From the NCBI GenBank assembly GCA_021775495.1, contig JAJFHT010000201.1, forward strand, positions 1 through 52,819: a stretch of 52,819 bases of DNA, read 5' to 3'. Below are positions 19,235 to 27,761 of this stretch, one piece after another. The notes beneath the pieces are model-generated. The model saw nothing but the letters and a program-made list of their open reading frames with translations, was not told where the DNA came from and ran no database searches. The position numbers and the translations under genes are program-made. This stretch comes from Hyphomicrobiales bacterium. GTDB lineage: Bacteria; Pseudomonadota; Alphaproteobacteria; Rhizobiales; Rhizobiaceae. Position 1 is the stretch's first letter. Every line of letters begins with the position of its first letter.

Positions 19235-19591
19235 ATGTATCTCGATGTTTCGGTCTGGGTGGCCATCGTGTTGGCGGGAGTTCTTGGTTGTGTGGCAACC
19301 GGCGTTGCGGCGCAGATGGCCGCGGGCATACCGATGAAGGCGGTCGCCGGCGATCCCGGTAAACAATTGTGGTCGGTCATCTTTGCCGTGCCGTTGCCGT
19401 TCCTGCTGTCGATCGGATCGGTGACGGTTGGCGCTATCGTTTCCTACCTCGTACTGATGCTGGCGCCGACACTTGCATCAAAATTCTACTTCGGACCAAA
19501 GCAGGTGCCGTTTCAGAGGCTGGCGGTTTTCAACAGTGTCTATGCCGTGGTCGCGATCGTCGTTTTCATCGTCGTCCGTCATCTGGTTTGA
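19235..19591 (+). CDS. Small integral membrane protein of unknown function
   Basis: About 118 aa, nearly all hydrophobic: an N-terminal helix (VWVAIVLAGVLGCVATGVAA), a longer hydrophobic stretch that may be two helices (FAVPLPFLLSIGSVTVGAI onward), and a C-terminal helix (YAVVAIVVFIVVRHLV). The frame is open upstream to 18965, but that part is non-hydrophobic, Arg/Cys-rich and unlike protein-coding sequence here, so ATG 19235 is chosen (GTG 19229 also possible). It is divergent from carB, and the 270 bases between them should hold both promoters. I do not recognise a family. Confidence 0.5.
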   Translation: MYLDVSVWVAIVLAGVLGCVATGVAAQMAAGIPMKAVAGDPGKQLWSVIFAVPLPFLLSIGSVTVGAIVSYLVLMLAPTLASKFYFGPKQVPFQRLAVFNSVYAVVAIVVFIVVRHLV

Positions 19592-19702
19592 GAAAACTGC
19601 GATTGATAGCAGCGGCGGGCTGAATTGATTTTCCTTTTTCAGATTTTGCGCGGTACGATGATCGACAAAGCGGACTGAACACGCTCCAATCGAGGACCCG
19701 TC

Positions 19703-22700
19703 ATGGAACAGAAGACCACCTGGGAAACCATACCGTCACCGCCCAAGAAACCGGTGATCGGCAATATGCTCTCGGTGGACAAGAATCAGCCGCTGCAGAG
19801 CCTGATGGAACTGACGCGCGAAAACGGGCCGATATTTCAGCTCGACATGATGGGCACGCCGCTGGTCATCGCCTCGGGGGCCGATATCGTCCATGAGCTG
19901 TGTGACGAAAAGCGTTTCGACAAGGCCGTCAGAGGTTCACTCAGACGGGTGCGGGCCATTGGTGGCGATGGTTTGTTTACCGGCGACACACAGGAACCGA
20001 ACTGGTCGAAAGCGCATAATATCCTGCTGCCGACCTTCAGCCGGCAGGCCATGAACAATTACATGCCGATGATGCTGGACGTGGCCGGGCAGCTGATGCT
20101 GAAATGGGAACGGCTCAACGCGGATGACGAGATCGACGTCGTGCATGACATGACGGCGGTGGCGCTCGATACGATCGGAATCTGCGGCTTCAACTACCGG
20201 TTCAACTCGTTTTACCGCCGCGACTATCATCCCTTTATCGATGCGCTGACGCGCTCGCTGGAAACCTGCATGATGCAGCGCGGACTGCCGTTCGAATCAC
20301 AATTGCTGCGGAGCCGTCTCAGCACTTTGGAAGCCGATGTCGGTTTCATGAACAAGCTGGTCGACGATATCATCAGGGAGCGCCGCCGCGGCGGAGCGGA
20401 CGCGGCGCAAAACGATCTTCTCAACTATATGCTTGCCGGTGTCGACAAGGTAACGGGCGAGAGCCTGTCCGATGAAAACATCCGCTACCAGATCAACACC
20501 TTTCTGATCGCCGGCCACGAAACAACGTCCGGTCTGATGTCCTTCACGCTGTATTTCCTGCTGAACAATCCCGATGTTCTGGAAAAAGCCTATGAAGAGG
20601 TCGATCGCGTACTCGGCCGAGACATCTCCATCGAACCGACAATCAAACAGGTCAATCAGCTGACCTATGTGCAGCAGATCCTGTACGAGGCACTGAGGCT
20701 TTGGCCGACCGCTCCGGCATTCGGGCTCTACCCTTACGAGGACGAAACCGTCGCTGGCAAATATCGCCTCAAGAAACGCACCTTCGTCACCGCCCTGACC
20801 TTGATGCTGCACCGCGACGAAGCGGTTTGGGGCAAAAATGCCGAGGCTTTCGATCCGGAAAACTTTTCCAGAGAGGCGGTCGCATCGCGGCCGATCAATG
20901 CGTACAAGCCGTTCGGCAATGGACAACGGGCCTGCATCGGCCGTCAGTTCGCCATGCAGGAGGCGACGCTGGTGATCGGCATGATCCTGCAACGTTTTCA
21001 GCTGTTCGACCATCAACGTTACGAATTGAAAATAAAGGAGTCGCTGTCGATCAAGCCGGATGGCTTCACGATCAAGGTACGTCCGAGGCCCGAGGTGGTG
21101 CGCAGCAAGCTGGTACCGGGTGGCATCGGCAGCGAGGCCGCGCCGAGTGAGGGTCTCGCCGAAGCGGCAAAGCGGCCTAGCCATGGCACCGAGGCGCTGG
21201 TGCTCTATGGTTCCAATCTCGGGACGACCGAGGACATCGCCCGGGAGATTGCCCGGTCCGCCGAGTTGAACGGCTTCGATGCGACGCTGTCGCCACTAGA
21301 TGATTACGCCGGTCGGCTGCCGAAATCGGGTGCCGTCATTATCGCGACAGCCTCATATAACGGGGCGCCGCCGGACAATGCGGCCAAATTTGTCGAATGG
21401 CTGTCGGATGCGGAACCGGGATCGGCCAAAGATATAAAATTTTCGGTTTTCGGGTGCGGCCACAGCGACTGGGCCTCAACCTTCCAGGCTACACCGCGGC
21501 TGATCGATGAAGGTCTGGAAAGACTGGGCGCGACGCGCATCTGCAGCCGCGGCGAAGCGGACGCGCGCGAGGATCTCGACGAACAGTTTCAGGGATGGTT
21601 CGGTGAACTATGGCCGACCGTCGGCAAGGCGCTCGGGCTGGACATCGATTTTTCCGGCAATGTGACGGCGGAACCGCTGTACCGGGTTGAAATCCTTGAA
21701 AAAAGCCAGGGCAATCCGATTGTCAGCCAGGTCGGGGCCGCTGCTGTCACGATCCTGGAAAACCGTGAACTGCAGTCACATTCGGGCAAAAACCCTTCGG
21801 AACGGTCGACCCGGCACATTGAATTGAAACTGCCATCCGGCGTGTCATACCGACCCGGCGATCATCTCTGTGTTGTGCCTAAAAACGCTTCAGAGCTTGT
21901 CCGGCGCGTGGAAGCGCGGTTCGGCTTTGACGAGGAAACCCACATCAAGCTTTCCGCATCAGCCAGCGAGCACAACATACTGCCGACCGATGTGCCGCTT
22001 TCAGTGCGTCTCCTGCTGAGCGAACAATTGGAGCTCCAGGCTGTGGCAAGCCGGAAGGACGTGGGATTGTTGGCAAGTTACACGGAATGTCCCAAATCGA
22101 AACCGGAACTGGAAGAACTGGCAGGCGGAAAATACCGCGAAGAGGTGTTTGTAAAACGTGTCTCGGTGCTCGATCTTCTGGAAAGGTTTCCGGCCTGTGA
22201 ACTGCCCTTCGGCTCTTATCTGGAAATGTTGCCCGTCCTGGCACCGAGATATTATTCGATTTCGTCGTCACCCTCTCAATCGGAGGGAACCTGCTCGATC
22301 ACCGTCGGTGTCGTCGACGAACCGGCGCTTTCCGGCAATGGCCGTTTCACAGGCGTGTGCTCGAATTATCTGCTTGCGCAGCCGCCTGGATCGACCGCCT
22401 ACGCCAATATCCGGCAGACGAGTGCCGGTTTCCGACTGCCCGGGGACAATTCCCGGCCGGTGATCATGATTGGCCCTGGAACCGGCATTGCACCATTCAG
22501 AGGTTTTTTGCAGGAGAGAGCTATTCGGGTTTCAAATGGCGTAAAGCCCGGACCGGCCCTGTTGTTTTTCGGCTGTCGTCACCCGGAACAGGATTTTCTC
22601 TATCGGGAGGAACTCGAGGACCATGCCAAGTCGGGCCTGGTGGACCTTCACGTCGCCTTCTCGCGAAAGGAAAAGAAAAAGACCTATGTCCAGGACCTGC

Positions 22701-22915
22701 TGCGCGAGCATAGGGATGCGGTCTGGAAGCTGATCGAAGAGGACGCGGTTGTCTATGTTTGCGGCGACGGTAGCCGTATGGAGCCTGATGTGCGACGGAC
22801 CCTGATGCTGATCTACAGCGAAGAGAAGGACGTCGGAGCCGAAGCCGGCCAGGCCTGGATGGAAAAGATGATTGCCGACGACCGGTATGTGCTGGATGTT
22901 TGGGTGTCGGGCTGA
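19703..22915 (+). CDS. Self-sufficient cytochrome P450/NADPH-P450 reductase fusion (CYP102-type)
   Basis: Hydroxylates or epoxidises fatty acids or similar chains using NADPH and O2 in one polypeptide, by analogy with P450 BM3. Residues 1 to about 460 are the P450: I-helix AGHETTSG near 270, K-helix EALRLW, heme signature FGNGQRACIG with Cys411. About 490-640 are the FMN-binding flavodoxin domain (LVLYGSNLGTTEDIA). The rest is the FAD/NADPH reductase (RYYSISSSP, GPGTGIAPFRGFLQER, VYVCGDGSRMEPDV). Length 1070 aa fits the family. No signal or membrane anchor is visible. A BVMO-type gene follows on the same strand, 95 bases away, suggesting a joint oxidation route. Confidence 0.94.
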   Translation: MEQKTTWETIPSPPKKPVIGNMLSVDKNQPLQSLMELTRENGPIFQLDMMGTPLVIASGADIVHELCDEKRFDKAVRGSLRRVRAIGGDGLFTGDTQEPNWSKAHNILLPTFSRQAMNNYMPMMLDVAGQLMLKWERLNADDEIDVVHDMTAVALDTIGICGFNYRFNSFYRRDYHPFIDALTRSLETCMMQRGLPFESQLLRSRLSTLEADVGFMNKLVDDIIRERRRGGADAAQNDLLNYMLAGVDKVTGESLSDENIRYQINTFLIAGHETTSGLMSFTLYFLLNNPDVLEKAYEEVDRVLGRDISIEPTIKQVNQLTYVQQILYEALRLWPTAPAFGLYPYEDETVAGKYRLKKRTFVTALTLMLHRDEAVWGKNAEAFDPENFSREAVASRPINAYKPFGNGQRACIGRQFAMQEATLVIGMILQRFQLFDHQRYELKIKESLSIKPDGFTIKVRPRPEVVRSKLVPGGIGSEAAPSEGLAEAAKRPSHGTEALVLYGSNLGTTEDIAREIARSAELNGFDATLSPLDDYAGRLPKSGAVIIATASYNGAPPDNAAKFVEWLSDAEPGSAKDIKFSVFGCGHSDWASTFQATPRLIDEGLERLGATRICSRGEADAREDLDEQFQGWFGELWPTVGKALGLDIDFSGNVTAEPLYRVEILEKSQGNPIVSQVGAAAVTILENRELQSHSGKNPSERSTRHIELKLPSGVSYRPGDHLCVVPKNASELVRRVEARFGFDEETHIKLSASASEHNILPTDVPLSVRLLLSEQLELQAVASRKDVGLLASYTECPKSKPELEELAGGKYREEVFVKRVSVLDLLERFPACELPFGSYLEMLPVLAPRYYSISSSPSQSEGTCSITVGVVDEPALSGNGRFTGVCSNYLLAQPPGSTAYANIRQTSAGFRLPGDNSRPVIMIGPGTGIAPFRGFLQERAIRVSNGVKPGPALLFFGCRHPEQDFLYREELEDHAKSGLVDLHVAFSRKEKKKTYVQDLLREHRDAVWKLIEEDAVVYVCGDGSRMEPDVRRTLMLIYSEEKDVGAEAGQAWMEKMIADDRYVLDVWVSG

Positions 22916-23010
22916 GACGAATTGCGCGGTTGCTGGCAACGATAATCAGCGAATACTGATGAAGATGCGTTTTAGAGGCGGGTGCCAATTGTTATCGCAA
23001 TGCACGACAT

Positions 23011-24480
23011 ATGACGGTTTGTGAGGGGGATTCGTGGCCGCGTGTTGTGGTTGTTGGCGCTGGTATTGCCGGCATTTGTGCGGCAATACGCTTACGGCAG
23101 GCCGGCGTGCGCGATCTGGTGGTGCTGGAGAAAGCGCAAGCAATTGGCGGAACCTGGAGAGACAATATCTATCCCGGCGCTGCCTGCGACGTCCCATCTC
23201 ATCTCTACAGCTATTCGTTCGCACCGAATACCGAGTGGTCACGGGTTTATGCACCCCAGCCGGAAATACTGAACTATCTGGAAGACTGCGTTGAAAAGTT
23301 TGGTATTGGCAACTCGATCCGATACGGGTCGGAAGTTGTCGATGCAAGTTATGATGAAGAGCGCCGTCACTGGCGGATTGAAGCGGCAACCGGAGAGCCC
23401 GTCGTCGCGGAAATTCTGATTGTGTCCTGCGGCCAGCTTCACCGTCCGAATATTCCCGAATTTCCAGGAGCAGATTCCTTTTCCGGCCGATACATGCATT
23501 CGGCGCAATGGCAGTCTGACTGCGATGTAACCGGAAAGAACGTCACACTAATCGGAAGTGCCGCGAGCGCCGTTCAGATCGCCCCCGAGATCGCCGACGA
23601 CGTCGGTCACCTGACGGTATTTCAACGCACACCGAACTGGATTGCGCCGCGTTTCGACCGGGCTTATTCCGAACTGGAGAAGCGTCTCATTCGCCGATTC
23701 CGGTTCCTGCAAACCTTTTACCGGCTATTGAACTATCTGTTTCAGGAACTGTTTTTTCTGGCTTTCCGCCCCAATTCGCTGTTTGGCAAGTTTGTCGCAT
23801 TCGTCACCAGACTGTTCATGCGAAGAAAGATTAAGAGAGAGGACCTGATCGAACCGCTTATGCCGGACTATTCGTTCGGCTGTAAGCGCGTTCTGTTGTC
23901 CAGCACCTTTCTGAAAATGTTCCGCAGAGAGAATGTTTCGCTGGTCACCCGTGAGATATCGCATTTTGACAAGCATGGCGTGGTGACGCGGGACAACGTC
24001 ATGCACAAGGCCGATGTGGTGGTTCTGGCAACCGGATTTCACGTTACCGATCTGCTGGCGCCAATCGACATCCGGGGGCGGAACAACAGGCTTCTTTCCG
24101 AAGCCTGGAAGCGCGGCCCACAGGCGTATCTCGGCATGACGGTTCCCGGTTTTCCGAATATGTTCCTCCTCTATGGGCCGAACACCGGCCTTGGTCACAA
24201 TTCGATGATTTTTATGATCGAACGGCAGGTCGAATACATTTACAAGCTGCTGCAGAGGATGCGGCGGGAGAATATCTCTGAAATTGAGGTGCGCAAGGAG
24301 GTTTCAGAGACGTTCAACGAAGAGTTGCAGGTTCGCATGAATCAGACAAGCTGGAGCGGCAATTGCTCGAGCTGGTACAAGAACGAAGCCGGATTGGTGG
24401 TGGCGATCTGGCCGTATTCGACAGTCCGGTATTGGTGGCTGACCCGAAATCCCGAACTTGGTGACTATCTGACCCGGTGA
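23011..24480 (+). CDS. Flavin-containing monooxygenase, Baeyer-Villiger type
   Basis: FAD/NADPH monooxygenase likely to turn a ketone into an ester or lactone. It has two Rossmann motifs (VVGAGIAGICAAIRLRQAG at 14-32; TLIGSAASAVQIA near 179) and the BVMO fingerprint FxGxxxHxxxW at residues 157-167 (FSGRYMHSAQW). The fingerprint's usual following Pro/Asp is Gln, so the type is probable and not certain. GTWRDNIYPGAACD (47-60) is the characteristic FAD-loop sequence. The 489-aa length fits the small BVMO/FMO group. It follows the CYP102-type gene and converges on the MFS transporter. The substrate is not deducible. Confidence 0.85.
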   Translation: MTVCEGDSWPRVVVVGAGIAGICAAIRLRQAGVRDLVVLEKAQAIGGTWRDNIYPGAACDVPSHLYSYSFAPNTEWSRVYAPQPEILNYLEDCVEKFGIGNSIRYGSEVVDASYDEERRHWRIEAATGEPVVAEILIVSCGQLHRPNIPEFPGADSFSGRYMHSAQWQSDCDVTGKNVTLIGSAASAVQIAPEIADDVGHLTVFQRTPNWIAPRFDRAYSELEKRLIRRFRFLQTFYRLLNYLFQELFFLAFRPNSLFGKFVAFVTRLFMRRKIKREDLIEPLMPDYSFGCKRVLLSSTFLKMFRRENVSLVTREISHFDKHGVVTRDNVMHKADVVVLATGFHVTDLLAPIDIRGRNNRLLSEAWKRGPQAYLGMTVPGFPNMFLLYGPNTGLGHNSMIFMIERQVEYIYKLLQRMRRENISEIEVRKEVSETFNEELQVRMNQTSWSGNCSSWYKNEAGLVVAIWPYSTVRYWWLTRNPELGDYLTR

Positions 24481-24510
24481 TTTCTTTGTGCGAATGGGAT
24501 GCGGCCGAAC

Positions 24511-25827
24511 TCAGGCGGCAGCTGCACGTGCCTTTGCGCGACCGGCGACCAGCCTGACCTTGCGGGGCGCGGCCATCCAGATACAGCCGGTTGAAACGAT
24601 CGATGCAATGAAGCACAGAACCCAGCCAAGCTGATATCCACCATAAGCATCGTCGATGAAACCAAGTACAAGCACGCCGACGCCAGCACCGATATTGCCG
24701 ATCAGCGAAAGGGCCGCGAAAATTCTTGCGAATTGCCTGCCGGAGAAGATTTCTGCCGGGATGGCGCCGTAAAGGGACGCCAGCCCGTATCCGAGCAGGC
24801 CCTGAATGGCGACCATGCAATAGAGCAATATCCGGTTGGGAATGTCCTCCAGTGCAAACAGCAACACGGCGCAGATGCCAAACCCCATGGCAGCTATCGA
24901 CCAGGCGACTTCCCGTCCCAAACGGTCCGACAGACTGCCGAGCACAATCTGGCCGGCGATGCCGAACAGCGCGACAAGTCCGAGGGCGGTCGCGGCTTCG
25001 GTGGGATTGATGCCGATATCCAAGAGAAAATTCGTCTGGTGAATCTGAATTCCGTACCAGACGAACAGGCTGCAGAAATAGGCGACGGCAATCCACCAGA
25101 ACCGGGTTGTGCGAATAGCGTTTTTCAATGTCCAATCGGTGTTCGCCCAGTCTCGGTCGACGATTGGGTCGGGCGGCTTCGGTCCGCCGGTTGTTGCCGG
25201 ATCCGCATCTCCGTCCGGGAGCAGACCCATATCTTCGGGACGGCGGCGCTGGAACATAACGTTGAGCGGAATGACGACGATAATGATCAGTGCCGCTATT
25301 CCAACACAGGCGGTTCGCCAGCCATAGGTGTCGATTGCCCATTGCAGGACGGGAAGCAGGACGATTGCGCCAAAGCCGACCCCGGAAAATGCAATTCCGA
25401 CAGCGAGACCGCGGTTGCGGACGAACCAGTTCGGCAAGAACATCGAATGCCCGATGTAACCCATCGCCATCGAACCGAGGACCGCCATCAGCCCCAGTGC
25501 CACATAGAGTCCCAGCGGTGATGCGATCCAGATAGCACCGAAGTATCCAGCCGCAACGAGGATTGCCCCCATGGGGATCGCCGCCTTCGGTCCAAATCGG
25601 TCCATGACGATGCCGATGATTGGAATGAAGGCGGAGGACCCGACGAATCCGATGGAAAAAGCGCCGGCAATGGTCGCGCTGCTCCAACCGTATTCTGCGG
25701 AAATCGCCGGAAACAACAGCGAGTAACCAGTGCGCGCATTGATGGCGATTGCCATTGTGACAAAGGCGATGGCCACGACAGTCCAGCCGTAAAAGATGCC
25801 ACCACTCTTCTGATTTGCGGCGCTCAT
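24511..25827 (-). CDS. MFS transporter
   Basis: Twelve-helix major-facilitator protein (about 438 aa from ATG 25827). Repeated hydrophobic segments alternate with MFS loop motifs (MDRFGPKAAIPMG between helices 2 and 3, SDRLGREVAW between helices 8 and 9). The overall pattern resembles oxalate/formate-antiporter-like or monocarboxylate carriers. The frame is open further upstream to 25917, but that part is hydrophilic and overlaps the racemase stop region, so the later ATG is used. It lies 50 bases behind the racemase-like gene and is probably in one operon with it, suggesting uptake of an acid substrate for that enzyme. Confidence 0.85.
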   Translation of the reverse strand: MSAANQKSGGIFYGWTVVAIAFVTMAIAINARTGYSLLFPAISAEYGWSSATIAGAFSIGFVGSSAFIPIIGIVMDRFGPKAAIPMGAILVAAGYFGAIWIASPLGLYVALGLMAVLGSMAMGYIGHSMFLPNWFVRNRGLAVGIAFSGVGFGAIVLLPVLQWAIDTYGWRTACVGIAALIIIVVIPLNVMFQRRRPEDMGLLPDGDADPATTGGPKPPDPIVDRDWANTDWTLKNAIRTTRFWWIAVAYFCSLFVWYGIQIHQTNFLLDIGINPTEAATALGLVALFGIAGQIVLGSLSDRLGREVAWSIAAMGFGICAVLLFALEDIPNRILLYCMVAIQGLLGYGLASLYGAIPAEIFSGRQFARIFAALSLIGNIGAGVGVLVLGFIDDAYGGYQLGWVLCFIASIVSTGCIWMAAPRKVRLVAGRAKARAAAA

Positions 25828-25876
25828 GGCGTATTGCTCGTGTAATCTGGTCCGGAACCGGAATGTCCCGATAAAA

Positions 25877-26641
25877 CTAATGCCCGAATGTTTGTGCCGC
25901 GTCGAGCATAGCGGCAACCATATTGTCTTTCGGTGCCAGCGACCGGGGATAGGCGGCGCGGCTGTGACTGAGGCCGAGACCGAGCGCCGTTTCCGCCATC
26001 TTGTAACTTAGCGGACCGGGATTGATGACGGGTACGGGAAGCTTGCGCTGCAGATAGGCATGCGCCTGATGCATGGTGGTCGACCCAAGCAGGATGACCT
26101 GTGCGCCGTCTTCCTCGACGCATCGCAGGGCGGTTTTTTCAAGCAATGGAAAAACCGTGTCTTCCTTACCTTTCAACAGTCCCTGATTGTCCGGATCGAC
26201 ATCGATCGAGCGAACGGAGGCGCAGTGATCGGTGAGGCGAAGATCTTTCAGGGTGCGCGTATAGAGATGGTTCCAGCTTCGCCACATGGTGATGATGGAG
26301 AAGCGATCACCCAGCAGCATTGCCATCAGCATGGAGGCGCGGCCCGGGCCGATCACCGGGATGTCGAGCGCGGACCGCAGGGCTGCAACACCGGAATCGC
26401 TCATGGTGTCGATGCAAACGGCATCAAAACCGCGGTCCTGGGCATCAAGGCCAGCTTCGAGCATTCCCATATCAGCCAGTACGAGATCATACTGGCTGAC
26501 ATAGTTTTTCGGGGCTGCGCGGACCGATTCGAACTGAAATTCGATCTCCGGTCCAAGCTGAACGGCGTTCAGCTGTTCACGTCGTTGGGCGCGGTTTTCT
26601 TCCGTCATTGGAAACGGAACCAGCACCAGTACCTTCGCCAT
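25877..26641 (-). CDS. Asp/Glu/hydantoin racemase-superfamily protein
   Basis: 254-aa protein of the two-cysteine racemase fold. The first catalytic cysteine is present as Cys76 in DAVCIDTMSDSG, but the position of the second reads LLGSTTM with Ser187 instead of Cys, so a classic two-base racemisation is doubtful. It may work as a decarboxylase- or isomerase-like member, as some maleate-isomerase/arylmalonate-decarboxylase relatives do with one key cysteine. A perfect palindrome lies about 30 bases before its ATG, a likely operator. The MFS gene follows. It is cytosolic, with no signal peptide. Confidence 0.75.
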   Translation of the reverse strand: MAKVLVLVPFPMTEENRAQRREQLNAVQLGPEIEFQFESVRAAPKNYVSQYDLVLADMGMLEAGLDAQDRGFDAVCIDTMSDSGVAALRSALDIPVIGPGRASMLMAMLLGDRFSIITMWRSWNHLYTRTLKDLRLTDHCASVRSIDVDPDNQGLLKGKEDTVFPLLEKTALRCVEEDGAQVILLGSTTMHQAHAYLQRKLPVPVINPGPLSYKMAETALGLGLSHSRAAYPRSLAPKDNMVAAMLDAAQTFGH

Positions 26642-26672
26642 CCTGATCTCCTGTCATTGCTGCATCAAACAT

Positions 26673-26694
26673 AATGATATGATGGCATATCATT
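26673..26694. promoter_or_regulatory. Perfect 22-bp palindrome, probable operator
   Basis: AATGATATG - ATGG - CATATCATT is a 9-bp perfect inverted repeat with a 4-bp spacer, centred about 43 bases upstream of the racemase-like start codon. Size and symmetry fit a dimeric repressor site (for example GntR-like). No candidate regulator gene is adjacent. Confidence 0.6.
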
Positions 26695-26725
26695 TTGTGT
26701 TGCGGATAACGCGCACAAAGGAGCT

Positions 26726-26890
26726 TCATTGTGTCGGGGAAACATTGCGCAAGACGGCGCGAAGCGTGACATAACCGACGATCTCGATGAGATCGCGCAA
26801 TTTACCGCCGAGTTCCGGGCTGACACTCTGACTGCCACCGCCGTTGATCAGCGCGGACAGGCCCGGATCGGTTTTAAGTCTGGTGCCCAA
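26726..26890 (-). other. Short open frame after the phasin terminator, possible gene remnant
   Basis: A 54-codon frame starting TTG at 26890 ends at 26726. Its product has a regular protein-like composition (ending LRDLIEIVGYVTLRAVLRN) and GC-rich third positions, but its start lies in the terminator T-tract and no ribosome site is seen. It might be the surviving 3' end of a lost gene. An overlapping plus-strand frame (26729-26980) is equally long, so neither is asserted. Confidence 0.2.
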
Positions 26891-26918
26891 AACAAAACCC
26901 CGCCGAAAATCGACGGGG
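26889..26918 (-). terminator. Rho-independent terminator of the phasin gene
   Basis: On the minus strand CCCCGTCGA - TTT - TCGGCGGGG forms a 9-bp stem (one G-T pair), followed by TTTTGTTTT. It lies about 60 bases after the phasin stop codon. Confidence 0.85.
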
Positions 26919-26976
26919 TCTGTCAGATGCGTTGGCCCGCGGGCGGGCCCTTGTCTGGAAACCGGGCAGATCGCGC

Positions 26977-27447
26977 TTAGGCGGCCTTTTTGCCGTAGGG
27001 CCAGACGTTTGCAGCGTTCTCGCGGATCGTAGCGGCGCCATCGACGAGCATTTCGCGCGATGTGTTGGCGGCGTCGCGGACGCGTTCGAAATTGGCGGTT
27101 GTGTTTTCGCGAACGAAGTCGGCCTGGATTTTCAGAGCTTCGGATACGGAGCCGGCAGTTGCGACTTTCTCGACCGTAACCAATGCATGTTCGACATTGG
27201 CATGGGCGGCGTCAGCGATGTTGTTGAGGAAAGAAGCGTAACCGCTGGCAAAACCGGTCATTGCCTTTTCCACGTTAGAATTGAGCTTGAGCGAACCTTC
27301 GTGGATCGTTTCTGCACGCTCTTTCGCCGTACAAGCCGAGCGTTTGACGAATTCACGCGCTGAATTGGCGACGCCTGATGCATCGGCGACAACGTCTTCT
27401 ACTTTGGCGGTTTCGGCGGCCTTGGAGGCCTTTGCTTTGGTGGTCAT
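26977..27447 (-). CDS. Phasin_2-family granule-associated protein
   Basis: Phasins coat polyhydroxyalkanoate granules and limit their size. The 156-aa product from ATG 27447 (GGAG 8 bases upstream) is Ala/Lys/Glu-rich and helical, with an N-terminal Lys/Ala region and the phasin core (KLNSNVEKAMTGFASG, YASFLNNIADAAHANVEHAL). It ends NVWPYGKKAA. Upstream, two TGCANTGCA sites suggest control by the PHA-sensing repressor PhaR, and a strong terminator follows. It is divergent from the DUF445 gene. With the second phasin and the PHA genes at 35-38 kb it marks this region as storage-related. Confidence 0.85.
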   Translation of the reverse strand: MTTKAKASKAAETAKVEDVVADASGVANSAREFVKRSACTAKERAETIHEGSLKLNSNVEKAMTGFASGYASFLNNIADAAHANVEHALVTVEKVATAGSVSEALKIQADFVRENTTANFERVRDAANTSREMLVDGAATIRENAANVWPYGKKAA

Positions 27448-27530
27448 GTGTTTCTCCATTCTTTCAAGTAAGCCATGGTTGAGCCCGTTCGTTAGCGACC
27501 CGGGATGGTCTCTATATGGGGCTATTGGTG

Positions 27531-27561
27531 TGCAGTGCAATAGAAAAAATGGTGCATTGCA
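27531..27561. promoter_or_regulatory. Paired TGCANTGCA sites, probable PhaR operator
   Basis: TGCAGTGCA (27531-27539) and TGCATTGCA (27553-27561) lie 22 bases apart centre to centre, two helical turns, about 85-115 bases before the phasin start. TGC/GCA-type repeats are the known recognition pattern of alphaproteobacterial PhaR, which represses phasin genes until PHA accumulates. Assignment is by motif and context. Confidence 0.55.
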
Positions 27562-27761
27562 ACAAAAATTTGAGTAATTCTGATAAATTGTTTCTTTTCA
27601 ATGGGATACAATATGGGAGATTCGCGATAGGGCAACGCAGATCGTTATTTCTGGTCGCTGACCTGCGGTCTATCTGTCAAATCGGCTGGCTTTGAAGCGC
27701 CCGCAACGTTATGGGAACCGCTTGCTGGCGAGACCGGCAAGCTGGACAATTCGGAATTCTC

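Noticed and set aside
26729-26980. Plus-strand frame between the racemase and phasin genes
   Set aside because: It crosses the phasin terminator and overlaps the phasin stop, has no ribosome site and lacks a recognisable domain.
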